NCBI GenBank assembly: GCA_034401795.1
Contig: CM067367.1
Location: 79,563,079 to 79,627,078 of the forward strand
DNA: 64,000 bases
Direction of reading: 5' to 3'
Source: Chaetoderma sp. LZ-2023a
Taxonomy: Eukaryota > Mollusca > Caudofoveata > Chaetodermatida > Chaetodermatidae
How positions within the stretch are numbered: position 1 is the stretch's first letter; each line of letters begins with the position of its first letter. The notes beneath the pieces were generated by a model. That model searched no databases and was not told the origin of the DNA. It saw nothing but the letters and a program-made list of their open reading frames with translations. This document shows, one piece after another, positions 34,287 through 45,963 of this stretch. The position numbers and the translations under genes are program-made.

Positions 34287-35828
34287 TCAGTGGTTGGAGT
34301 TGTAGACGGAGGGTGATTTAGACATCGCTCCTTCCAGTGGCTCAGCTGACCACATCCAAAACATGTGTTTGGTGGCTGTGTAGGCATTCCAATATTTTCC
34401 GCTGGTCATGTGGTCGATTGTGTCGTGATGGTGGTTAGTGAGTGCTAGGGAGATCTGTTTCATTATCTCTTCTAACCTATCGTGCATGTTCTGATGATTG
34501 GTGTTATTGTGCTGGTTCCCGCATCCAGGGGCATTGTTGTGGCCACTGCGATGTGATTGGCCATGCCCTCTTTGCTTAGGCACGTGATTTTAGCTGGTGG
34601 GTTGTTCTGATTATGCGTGCGGGTCGGGTGCTGAGGTGGATGCTGATGCAGATGTGTTGTCGGCGGCAATTATGAGGTTTGCATCATTCACTTATTTGAT
34701 GTAATTGACGGCAATTCTTTTTCTCCCACTCCAAGAAATTCTCGATCCAATCTACGGTTGCCATTAAAGATTGAAGCCTACCGTGTTCTATGAGGAATAG
34801 TTTTTCATTGAGGGTGGATTCTCTGCTTAACGTGTCGATGAAAGTGTCCAGATGCAGATGTGTGACTCCCTCGTGATTCATGCTGGGGGTAGGCATGAGT
34901 AACTAGTTGCCGAATACGACTAGCTAATTTTGGTGATGTCTCCCCGGCTTGTCTACGCATGTTTTTGAGCTCTAGACAACTCGTTTCACTGAGGGCCGTG
35001 TCCCCGAATCTCTCCAACAACATGCTTTCAACTTCCATGTGTGTTGGCGTGTGCTCTGATCCCAAATCTGCTAGGACTTGTAGAGCTTTTCCCAACAGTT
35101 TTGCGGCCAGATATTCTCCCATTTGTTGACCTGTCCATCGGATTGTACGACTAATTATTTCGAATTGGCACTTTTAATTAGCCAAATCATTCTTCCCGCT
35201 AAAACAGGAGGGAGAATTATCCGGCCATGATATGGTGTTATGGGTGCAAATCCAAGTGGTGGTGCTGGGGAGAATGGCATGAACGTGGATGCTGGTATGC
35301 TTGTTGATAGTGGTGTTGGTGGTAATTCCTGATGATGTTCCCGCTGATGCTGTGTCCATGATGGTGATTCCCAATGATAGTGATGAGCACGATATGTTGG
35401 TTCTGCTGAATACCGCCCTGATGCGGGTCCATAGACAGGTATTGGTCTATAGACTGGCGGAGGCGTGCTATGTAGATGACGCAGACGTTATATCGGCTGT
35501 TGCGACAGGTGTTCCTCATACGGAGGCAGTCCAGGAGACTGGAGGGGGTGGTGTGTGTCGTGTGATGTAGTTCTTCTGGAATATTGTTGGAAAGAAGGTT
35601 CCACATCTCCTGATTCGTATCGTCATTATTCACCCTGTGATGACGCTGGTGAACATAATGGCTGTGAAGTATTAGTATGCCCCCGTAGGGGTCTTTGTCG
35701 TGGTCGACCGTGATCCAGCAAAAGTGTTGGGTGCCTATCACGGATATCCAACAATGTGATGTATTGAGTACACGCCCCCTCGCTGATTGGCGAATACTCA
35801 TGTAAAAATGGTGCTGGTTGTTCCGCAC
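34287..35828 (-). pseudogene. gag: Element B gag, degraded
   Basis: Homologous to the gag genes of A and C but broken into several frames. Identifiable parts: an LPPYEEH late-domain-type motif (near 35520), the capsid-like segment (GEYLAAKLLGKALQVLADLG and FGDTALSETSCLELKN, 34805-35122), its continuation (HLHLDTFIDTLSRES, 34684-34896), and a CCHC knuckle CFGCGQLSHWKERC near 34330-34375. The first ~15 codons and the leader present in A are missing; tRNA-derived DNA joins directly to this point. Confidence 0.75.
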
Positions 35829-35840
35829 CGGGGAAATTGT

Positions 35841-35909
35841 TAGCTCAGTTGGTAGAGCACAAGACTCTTAATCTCCGGGTCATGAGTTCGAACCCCACAT
35901 CGGGCGCCA
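35841..35909 (+). other. tRNA-Lys(CTT)-derived segment at the primer-binding site of element B
   Basis: Reads as tRNA nucleotides 8 to 76: D arm (GCTCAGTTGGTAGAGC), anticodon loop with CTT (35867-35869), T arm (GAGTTCGAACCCC), 3' acceptor strand and terminal CCA. Nucleotides 1-7 are absent (AAATTGT instead), so the acceptor stem cannot pair and this is not a working tRNA gene. Nuclear tRNA genes do not encode CCA, which points to copying from a mature primer tRNA. It abuts B's 5' LTR (35912) exactly where the other elements have an 18-base primer-binding site. Confidence 0.85.
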
Positions 35910-35911
35910 GT

Positions 35912-38900
35912 TGTAGCTCACATGTGTACGCGCTGGTCCGTCATGCTGCTCCGCTCTGTTGCACCACATGTACATGATGCGTGGCAGGGCTGGTTAGCTA
36001 TGGTTCTGGGGGTTACGGATCCCGTATCGCGACTCCAGAAGGTACAAAGTCCGGCATCTAGAGCCGGTGGAATGATAACGTCCCAGTGGGGCCGTGCGAC
36101 CATTGCCGCTGAGATTGAACCTCATGGTCTCATCCCAACTGTGGGTGTCACCGGTATGACGGCCCATAACTTAATTTAGGAGTCTGGACATAATAATAAA
36201 TCAAAAATATATTACTAAACAAACAATGGTACTCGTTTGCTAGTAAACGAGAGAAAGTATACAGTACATAGAACTAGGTTGGTGTCTTGCTTACGTGGGC
36301 TCGTCGGAGGTACCTCACATGCCCGAGAGGTATCCCCGCAAGGGAGTGTCCTAATGAGGCTACTTATAATAGTTTAATATAAACCACCTAACGCAAATAA
36401 TGTTGTTGCGAGAGGAAAGTGCCTCACACGGGCCTCTGTCACAGGAAAATGCCTTCAACGCCGAAGCGGAGGAAGAGAGCTGGCAAAAAGCACCACTCTC
36501 TTGTTTAAACAAAAAGTTATGTGTAGCATGTGTCAACCTAGTGAAACTATAATTAATGTGATGCACGTTGTTTTACGTGAAGACAGGGTGGATGATTTCC
36601 AAAGAATCCCAAGGCCACCGTCTTATGTAGGTCCAAAGATACTGTATTGGTAGTTGCCGCTTTATTTATGTGGGCCTTCTGCTAAATTCTAACCTACAAT
36701 TTAGTTGTTAGATTCGCTTCCAAGCTTTGGTCGCAAGTGGCAGGGATTCCTACCTATCATTTGACACATGAGTCTAACTGGCGAAGATGCCTGGTTTTCT
36801 AAAGGTTACCCCACGTAGCATCTTCCTCAGAAAGACAGCATGCAGACATGTTACGGAATGTCTGTTCCAGAATCACATAATGATCCTGCTACACATCACC
36901 CTGCAACCACATTCAGATAAGCAATTTAGAAAGCGCAATGGTATTTTATGGCAGGTAGTAAGAAGCAGTTATCCTTCCTTAGTGACCTTCCCGTAAGGGC
37001 GTGGTGGGTTCTAAGACCGCACCCAGTCACTGTACAGAGTTGTATGAAGATCTGCATCTCGTCCATCACCCGTGTGCTACGGAACTAACGTTTGCATGTA
37101 ATTAGGGTTAAGTTTAAGAATGCCCAGAGATGCACTGCAGACCGGTTTTACATAATATTATTTCTTTTCGCGGTGCTTCCTGCTTTGGCGGGGTTATCTA
37201 TGCTAACTGGTATCCAAAGATACAGAGGGGGATGTATGCGAAATCGACACTTTGGTCTTCACCGCTCGGAAACCCCAATAGTTTCCCAGAGTCGTATAAT
37301 GCCAACATGTCGATGAGGAGTCCAGACAATTATTACGCCTTGCGGCTGGAGGAGCGTAGAAAGAGACAATCACTCATATTAATAAGAGGCACTAAGGTAT
37401 TTGGCCAATTTATACAATGTAGCTGGTGTGCTGTGTTACATATCCGCTACAGCCAGAAAAGAGGCTACACAAAATGTCTTACGGAGAGATTGTCCCTAAC
37501 TCCTTTACACCTATCCTATCGAACTAGAATAGCCAGGTTTAGTCGATCACGTGTCAGGCTCGAACAATGTGAGCATGACCAGTGACCTGAGTGTAAAATT
37601 GATGCTGATGGAAATGGTGATGTGTATATAACGTTGCTGTATAGTATAGCCTAGCATACTGCATCCTGGCGTTTTTATATAAACAAAACAAAATAACTAG
37701 GATGGCTACTTGCCATATACATAACTAACTTTCACAGTGCTAACAGTATATCATGTCATAGGACCTTGCAGTGCTTGTTAGTTGTAAGCACGAAAATAAG
37801 GACAAAATATACAGTAAAGAAAATGGAAACTGTAAAATGTGGTATCAGAGGACCGGGGAGATACGTATTAGTCATCTGTACCTATAACGGAATACATGAA
37901 TAAATAGTACAATAGTATAGTTATTTATGTACCTATTTGTCATCAGTACGGAAAGGGTCCAAAGATCACCATAGGAATGAGATACAGATGAGGAATGCGA
38001 GGTGGCACAATACTGACGTTGTTGGGAAGTTTCTGCCGGTAAACTGTTGATGCGGCTCACTCTCAAGACGGTGAAGAAGAACTACTGTGGAGAGCTGTCC
38101 ACTAGATAGTCATAATAACTAATATGTGAATTTACACAGTAAATTAGAAAGTATCCGTCTGGTGACAGGAGTTTGAAAGTTGCCCGTAACAAGTAGGTCT
38201 ATGGTTGTAATTAAACATTGCATTACATAACTGGGTACATCATGCGAGATACACCGCATAGCTCTTGTGGTATACCAGGTAGAGTCCCACCGGACTGCAG
38301 CCTAAAAGTTAATTAATCACACGACATGCTGCGTGGAGGTTTGATACCACTTTTCAGCATGGTCCGACGAGTTATCCACCAAGAATCACCACCTGTTCTA
38401 CATGCTGTAGAGACTACGTCAGGGCCGCGAGACCCATCCGCAGAAATGCTCCTCTTAAAGTTGTTGTAGTGAGGAAGTCTCTACTATTTATTTAATTTCC
38501 CCTGGATGGCCATCCGAGAGCTTACAAAAACTTAAGTAATTGCGGATGTTCCGATTGCTTACCAACGCAGGAGAACTGAATACTGAAAGACACTGCTGTG
38601 GTGTAGGGTACTACAGTCAGTAAGCAGTTTCCCACATCTAGCACTGCGCTGGTCCAGCAACCCGTCAATGGCCGTCTGTCGCCGAAGTGTGCTCTCGATT
38701 CTTGATTTTTCGCTCCTTTTATACTACTCGTGACGTCAGAGGCAGGATGCCAAGCCAATCAGTGGGCGATCTGTAGTCAGTCATCGTGCAGCTTATCATG
38801 TGTTAAGCATATTCCCCATTCATTTAATACATACATGCGATTACGACGTCCAAGTAATATTTTGAAAATAATTTCAGTGAGCCATTTAAGGATAGCGCGA

Positions 38901-39247
38901 CCATTTCTGGTCCGATTTTAAAAAGGTAAACAGTTTTGAAACCATCGTCTCAGTCCTGATTGAACGACGGGAATGGAGTGATTTAAAGAAATCACGGGTA
39001 CCAACTCGGTACACTATAAGTACGCATTCTCTCCCAACGCTGACACATGTCAGGGAAGCTCTGACGTGTGTGCATGCGTGCTACACGATTTCACTGACTC
39101 AGCCATTTCATAGAAAACCTCTCTCATATGGCTTTATACACGTGTGCTATCCTACCCAGGGGGCATGCTTGGAATGTACCCAGAGCGGTCATCCAGTACC
39201 CAGCCTAGATGGGATGGTCCGTACCCGTCCGGCCGATCTGTGCTACA
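35912..39247 (-). mobile_element. Element B 5' LTR (3.3 kb)
   Basis: On the + strand begins TGTAGCTCAC beside the tRNA-derived primer site and ends GATCTGTGCTACA. The promoter on the element strand has TGACGTCA (38731-38738) then TATAAAAG (38716-38723). U3 is about 0.55 kb and the R-U5 leader about 2.8 kb. Closest relative in the window is truncated LTR L1, not the LTR left of B's body. No coding frame is supported within it. Confidence 0.85.
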
Positions 39248-39453
39248 GTAACAGCTTATCTCACGCGCATGTCATTGGGATGTGTAATTCATTATTCAAC
39301 ATTTTGATACATGACCTGATTGATCATGGACAACCTGGACAGTGACATGTTGTGATCGGTAGGCATTGTCGTGATTAAAAACGGTGATTCTCATAAGGGT
39401 TCTTTTGAGTGTATTTATCCCAAAATCCAACTTGTGCCCCCCAAAAGTAATAT
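39248..39453. other. Spacer between divergent 5' LTRs of elements B and C
   Basis: 206 bases with no recognisable gene or repeat, flanked by two LTR starts pointing away from each other (B leftward, C rightward). Probably a remnant of original intron sequence between two independent insertions. Confidence 0.6.
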
Positions 39454-39876
39454 TGTGACACGGATCGACCGGACAGGTACTGCCCATCCCAGCCAAGCTG
39501 GGTATGGGCTGCCCGTCCTGGAGTCGTTCCCATAAGCACACGCCCCTGGGTAGAGCAAAAAGCACATATAGGCCTATATGAGAGGCATTTCATTGTGAAA
39601 ACGACTAAGTCCGTTAGAACGTGTGGTGCACATGTGCGCGCTCAGACGCTTCATCGACGACATGCGTGTCAAGAATAGAGGCGAGTGTGTATCTCTAGTG
39701 TACTGGGTAGGTACTCGTAAATACCTTTAATCTATTTATTCTCATCCTTCTTGGTACCAATCAGGACCAGAATTTGACGAGCTTTTGAAATCTCAAACCA
39801 TTTAAAAATCAGTTCAGAAATGGCGTTATCATCAATTTTCCCTGTCAAATTATGCATTATTCATATGTGTATATAT

Positions 39877-39924
<48 letters not shown>

Positions 39925-40065
39925 TGATTTGTGTACAAGTGACTACTACGTCACTCTATACATCTATACATATAGTAATACATAGACAATTGTGTATGCG
40001 TCACAGCATTCTAGCGTGCTGATTGGTTGGCCCAGCGATCTATGCTTGATTCAGGCAGTCAGCTC

Positions 40066-40088
40066 TGTCATCACAGCGAGTATAAAAG
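40066..40088 (+). promoter_or_regulatory. Element C LTR promoter
   Basis: Decayed CRE (TGTCATCA) seven bases before TATAAAAGG, the spacing seen in the other LTRs. The one-base differences from TGACGTCA show relaxed constraint in this copy. Confidence 0.6.
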
Positions 40089-42956
40089 GGGGTGAAATTC
40101 GAAGATCAAGAGCTTGAGGACTGATCCTAACAGCGGGAGCTTGATGAGTGGACCGAACACTGTTAGATTGATACAGCACATCATCTCGGTTCCACACAGC
40201 TTTCAGTTCAGCTCACTTCGGAAAGCAGTTGTCGGCTAACCCGCATTGCGTACAATTTTGGATGCTCCTGCACGGCCATCCGGGAGCAGTAATAAACTAA
40301 AACATGGTTCCCATTTGTGAAGACGAATAAGCGGAACTTTCTGCGGGATGGTCTTCGGACCCGGTATGTAGACTTCTACATAATGTAGATCAGCGATGTT
40401 TCTTGGTGGATGACTCGCCGGATCTGCCAACCACACGAAAGTGGAGATCAAACCACTGTACTGCATGTCGTGCGGCCACCTTTGTAACTTTTTTACCTGA
40501 GCCAAGTAGACTTTGCCCGGTGCACTGTAAGAGCTATGTTATGTACCCCGCACTGTATGCTTCAATATCTACATGCATAGAAATATTATATATAGTGACC
40601 CTATCTGTTAATGGCTTATGTTTACCTTTCATGCTTCCGTCGCTGGATGGAGAACTTTCTCCACACAATTTAATTCCTGATTTAGTTATAGAGATGATCT
40701 AGTAGACTTTACTTGATTGCTTTATGTTACCGTCCTGAGTTTTTACCGTATCATCGTGGAGTCAGCATGCGGAGACTGATCTACGGAAACCTTCCATCCT
40801 CAAGAGAACATGTCAACTCACAGTACCTGTATGTAGCGTCTCAATTTCAGTAACATAGTAGCCTGTTCCATCCAAGTAATTACTAGGTACTCGAGTACCT
40901 ATACATAGTATGTTTCACCATCATAAATTTACGTCCGTTAAGGGTACTGATGACTAACAGGTACCGCACCGGTCTTCGGACTGCAACTTATGATTTCTTT
41001 ATTGTTGTTTATATTATCCTTGTTTACTGTAGGTGCTTAACTAACCGCACAGCATTAGGTTATTAACCTATATATATTTACTACCTCAGCTAATCAAACT
41101 GTAAAAACTGTGATATTATTTCAATTGCAATGGTTAGTTATGTATATAGCAAGTAGCCACCCGTTCATATGTTTTGTTTGTTCATGTAAAACTGTGGACC
41201 GCAGTATACTAGGAGATACTATACAGCAACAATATACGCATCATTTATTCCTGCCACCAACAATTTTACACAGGTCACTGACTGTGCTCTATATATTGAG
41301 CCTGGAATGCTATCGACTAACCTTGACTATTCAGCTCGGTAGGATAGGTTGAAAGTGGTTAGGGACAATTTCTTTATTAGAAGATACATAGTGTAAGCCC
41401 AGAAGACACACAAGCACAGAGAGCCTTGGAATTTGCCCTACTCAGAGCCAGCAAATACAGATCCAGGAGAGGACGTCATTGCATAAATCTGCTAAGCATC
41501 CTACGAGGTGACCACAAGAAAGCAGGATTAGGTACACTCAAGTCAAGAATGGACCTGAGGAAGCTAAGGATTTTGGATGAGGACAAGACACAGTGGGCAA
41601 AAGTGAAAAAGGACTGATTGCAGCTGTAGGATGTTTCTACTACTACAGCCGCAGAATACAGTAATCATACATAGTGTACGCCTCTTTTCCGGCTGTTGTG
41701 GTAATATAGCCCCGCACACCAGCAAGGTTGTGTAAAATTGGCCAACTACCTATAGGGCCTCATATTTATTAAGTAATTGTCTCTTTCCACGATTCACTCA
41801 GCCACAAGGCTTCTTAATTGTTTGGATATCCCACCCGCACGTTGTACTGATCTGATTCTGGGAAACTATCAGAGGTTTTCGAGCAGTGATTGCCAAAGGG
41901 TGGGTTTACATTCATCTCCCACTATATCTTCGGATACTTAGTAGTTAGACATCTTTGCCAAGAAGGAAAGCATTGTGAAAACATGTAGTTATTAATTATT
42001 ATTATTATTATTATTATTATTATGGTAGGATATATTATTTCTAGCCGGCAGTGCATATTGGAACATAAACCTAACGTCAGGTCAATAGTTATGTCCAGTC
42101 ATAAAATTTGCTTGTCTCAAATGTAGCCATCGTCCAGTGATGTTTTATGTGGTTATGAAGCAGGGCATCTGGAGTCTCACCCAGTCCAGATGTGTTGTGA
42201 AGTAACATGCACGCCGCTGCCCATGGAGGTAGATGCTTTCTAAGGCAACCTATGCGATATAGCCATATCTAATGATAGGTAGGAATCTCTGCCACTTGTG
42301 GCCTAAACTAGTTCTCGTTTCTAAAACCTAAATGGTAGATTAGGAATGGCAGAAGGCTCGCATGAATAAAAGTCGCACCTACCAATGCAGTATCTTGCAA
42401 TGACATAAGGCGGGGACTTGTAAATCCTCCGGGAGTCGCTCACCCCATCTTCACGTAAACCAGTATGCATCATGTTAATTATATTTTTCACTAGGATGGT
42501 CTTTTTCCCTTGCATTTTTTGTTGAACAAAAGATTGTCCCTTTTTGCCAGCTCTTTTCGTCTGCTTCAGCGTTGAAGGCATTTTCCTGTGGCGGAGGCCT
42601 GCGCAAGGCACTTGCCACTCGCATAAGCGAGATATCCTGTGACGGAGGCCCGAGCGAGGCTATTACATCTCGCACCAACCAACAGCATCTAGGTAACCAG
42701 AGCCTGCATGAGGCACATCCCTCTTGTAATATCAGAAGTCTTTCATTTGTGTCATGAAGGTATAATATCTTATATTTAGTTAATCAGTGCCCTCTTTGTG
42801 CGGATGCCTCCCTTGCGGGGATACCTCTGAGTCTGTTGTGTGGTACCTCCGGCAGCCCCACGTGTAAAGTACATTAGTTAGCTCTACTTTAATGTATTAT
42901 AGTATACGCTCATTTACTGTCAAACGATCTGCCCTTGTTTGACAAACTGTTATTTT

Positions 42957-43112
<156 letters not shown>

Positions 43113-43444
43113 TTCTCCATAGTTAAATTGATATGGAAAGACATATCGGTGACACAAATAGTTGGGCTCACACTGAGCAGTTCAATCTTAGTGGCAATGG
43201 TCACACGGCCCCACCAGAACGATTGAGTTCCACCGACCTTAGGATCCGCTCTATGTATTTCGTGGAGCGATGTCCCATGGGATCCAGAACCCTGAGCCTC
43301 GGAGCTAACAAGCCCCCTCGCTCACGCCAACACACTTCAGCGAGACCAACTCACCATCCACTGACAGTCAGCGACCCCTCGATTTAGAGGTAGCTTCGTA
43401 CAATGGACGAGGAGCTCTCGTGCTCACCGAGAATGTAATAAATT

Positions 43445-45850
43445 CTCAGATGTGGGACAACCCGCATTTCAACAACATCAGTTCTCGCCTATAAGTGATG
43501 GTACCTTCCGTGATGCCTTACAAGCTGGACTGACTTCCTCACATTATCCGACATCCACCACAGGCCAACACCAACAGGGCTGGGTTGCGGACGATTGCGA
43601 CAAAGACCCCTACAGGGGCAACACCAATACAACCCTTTACACTCCTATCATTCACCCATGTCATCAGTAGGTGGCTCATGGCCGGATGATCATGTACCAC
43701 CTCCTTTGTCTCCCCCTGTAAATATATCAACTTATTTTCAGTATGTGGGACGACGAGAAGCCGAGGAATCGGTACCTCCTTTCCAACGTTACATCAGTCA
43801 TACAACACACCATGCACATCACGCCTGTCAGCCTTCAGCACCGCCACCATATGACGAACGTGCTCCACTTCAATCTGAAGAACGTCCACATCACCTTCAC
43901 AGCATACCACCGCCAGGCTATAGACCTACACTCGTCTATGGACCCACATCAGGGCGGAGGTCAGTTGAATCAAATATGCATCATCATCCAAGAGCGTATC
44001 ATTCTCGGACATGGCATCCTCAGTATCACCAGCATCGCCGACGGGGAAACACCAACACCACTACAACCACCGCCTGCACGTCGACCAACTTCAGCATTCA
44101 TGTCAGTCTCCCACATCCCCCCACCACCAGGATTCACACCCATCACTTCAGACCGTGGACCAGGCCGGGTCATTCTCCCCCCAGAATTTAGTGGGGAAAA
44201 TGACTGGGCAAACTATAAGGTCCAGTTCGAGACCCAAGTGGGATAGTCTCCTCGAAAGCGATCTCGAAAACAGGCAGCAGTGGGCTCGCGAGAGTCAGGG
44301 GGCACGTAAAAATCAGACTTATAGTGCAGAGGAGATACTGAAGGCCTCCATGTCTAACGAAGGATGAATTAACATCCTACTGTGGTACCATCTAGTTGGC
44401 GCATTGTTCGGGCTGTTGAGATTTTTGGTTCATCCAGTCTCAATAAGTGAACATGCGTGGTATGTGAATGACAATCCACACCCAGGGCACCCCTCTGTGG
44501 ATTTATGTGAGTGGGTCTGTTGGTGGTACCATGCAGGCAAGGCCGGTGAAAATGGTCAAAGTTTGTATACTGTTAGCAGATAGATATGGATCAGACAGTC
44601 GGTTGCCCCTGAGTGTGAGCTCAGATGGTGATTGCTATCGACTGGGTCGCCAACCGGTTGTCTTGATCATGTCAGTTCATCTGTGTAGTCAAGATGGCTC
44701 AATGTACAGTCAGGCCATGGTAAGCATTCGTATTGCGAGCCATGCCTCCTGCGATCAGAGATCAGGAAAAGTGATTCTTTGGGAAGCGGGAGGGTATATG
44801 CGTGGAGAGGGGAATCATATGAAAGGATCGTGGACCATGTTCCTTAATCATGTTCCTATGGGCATGGTTCTCGATTGCATGTTAGACTAGTGTCCCCTGG
44901 GCCATGTTCCTCAATCATGTTTCTTAGGGGAATGGTCGTTAGTCTCATATGCATGTACGGGAAAGGCACTCAGCCTAGGCTGCGTCCTGGTGGACTACTA
45001 GGCCACAACTGGAAATACCGGGAAAGCCAAAGGGTGTATAGTATTAGGTTCTACTGCTGATACTATTCAGTGATCATTAGTCGAACTAATCGGTGGACAA
45101 ATCAACAAATGGGGGAATACTTAGCCGTGAAACTCTTACAGGTTCTTGCGGATCTCGGAGCTGACTACACTCCCACCTACACAGAGTTGGAAAGTGTACT
45201 CTCAGAACTGTTCGGCGACACTGTGCGGAAGAGACGCTCCCAGCATCTGGAGACTAGTCACCCACGTGTATCCCAGCACCAACCATTTGGACACGTTTAT
45301 AGATGCGTTAAGCGGGGAACCCACTCTAAAGGAGAAATTATTCCTCGCAGACCACAGTAGTTTACAACAACCTACAGCCACTGCGGTATGAATCGAGAAC
45401 TTCTTGGAGCGGGAAAAGAACAATCGCCGCCAACTTCACCCTATAAATTAGATGTGTGACACTGCACCAGCCAGTACTACCGACACCAACACAGCAGCAG
45501 CCTCCGCACCCTCCGACACCTCACAGCAAACACAACACAACAACCAGAATCACACGCCTAGAGGAAGGGGGCATGGCCACAGAGGATGTCACAAAGGAAC
45601 CCCAGGATGTGGAAACCAGCAGAATAATAACACGAGACCAAATATACATGAAAGAATAGACGAGATAAATAAACAGATCTTGGCACTCACCAATCAAGTA
45701 ACTACCCTCAGCACCACAATTGCAACTTCCAACACAACCACTACCACCACCGCACTGCCACCGAACACATGTTTCAGATGTGGTCAGCTGGGCCACTGGA
45801 GGGAACGGTGTCCTAACCGATCTCCATCAACCACTCCGACTGCTGACTGA
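43445..45850 (+). pseudogene. gag: Element C gag, frameshifted and interrupted
   Basis: The N-terminal part runs from about 43445 to 44231 across two registers and includes PPPYDER near 43855 and PEFSGENDW near 44190. Foreign DNA (44232-45072) splits the next codon block, after which gag resumes with SRTNRWTNQQMGEYLA. A deletion of three codons (LSGKA segment) and a longer gap near 45230 follow. The nucleocapsid part (45452-45850) is open, with RGRGHGHRG and CFRCGQLGHWRERC (45772-45816), and ends at a stop matching the natural gag end. Confidence 0.75.
44232..45072 (+). repeat. Repeat family E inserted in element C gag
   Basis: About 840 bases interrupting gag between TTCGAGA and TCATTAGTCG. 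It is the counterpart of the insertion in B's RT (31650-32401) and lies in the same orientation relative to the host element. The right part holds inverted copies of a CATGTTCCT(T/C)AATCATG motif (44836-44930). Protein-coding ability beyond a short initial stretch is not evident. Confidence 0.65.
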
Positions 45851-45963
45851 CGTACACCACAGACAGATAAGCCATCAAACTCCTAAGGGCACGGATTGAA
45901 AAGTCACCTCAGTGCCCGTTCCTACAATCCTGCTCAACTGCGGCCTCCGTATAACAACGTCTG

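Noticed and set aside
35841..35909. A functional tRNA-Lys gene
   Set aside because: Nucleotides 1-7 are missing so the acceptor stem cannot form, CCA is present in the DNA, and the segment sits exactly at a retroelement primer site.
39878..39924. CRISPR-like or other functional tandem array
   Set aside because: A simple GATA microsatellite without spacers; no CRISPR array is present in the window.
41426..41617. Host gene inside the C 5' LTR
   Set aside because: A short 63-codon frame with no homology in the other LTR copies; probably a small insertion or chance frame.
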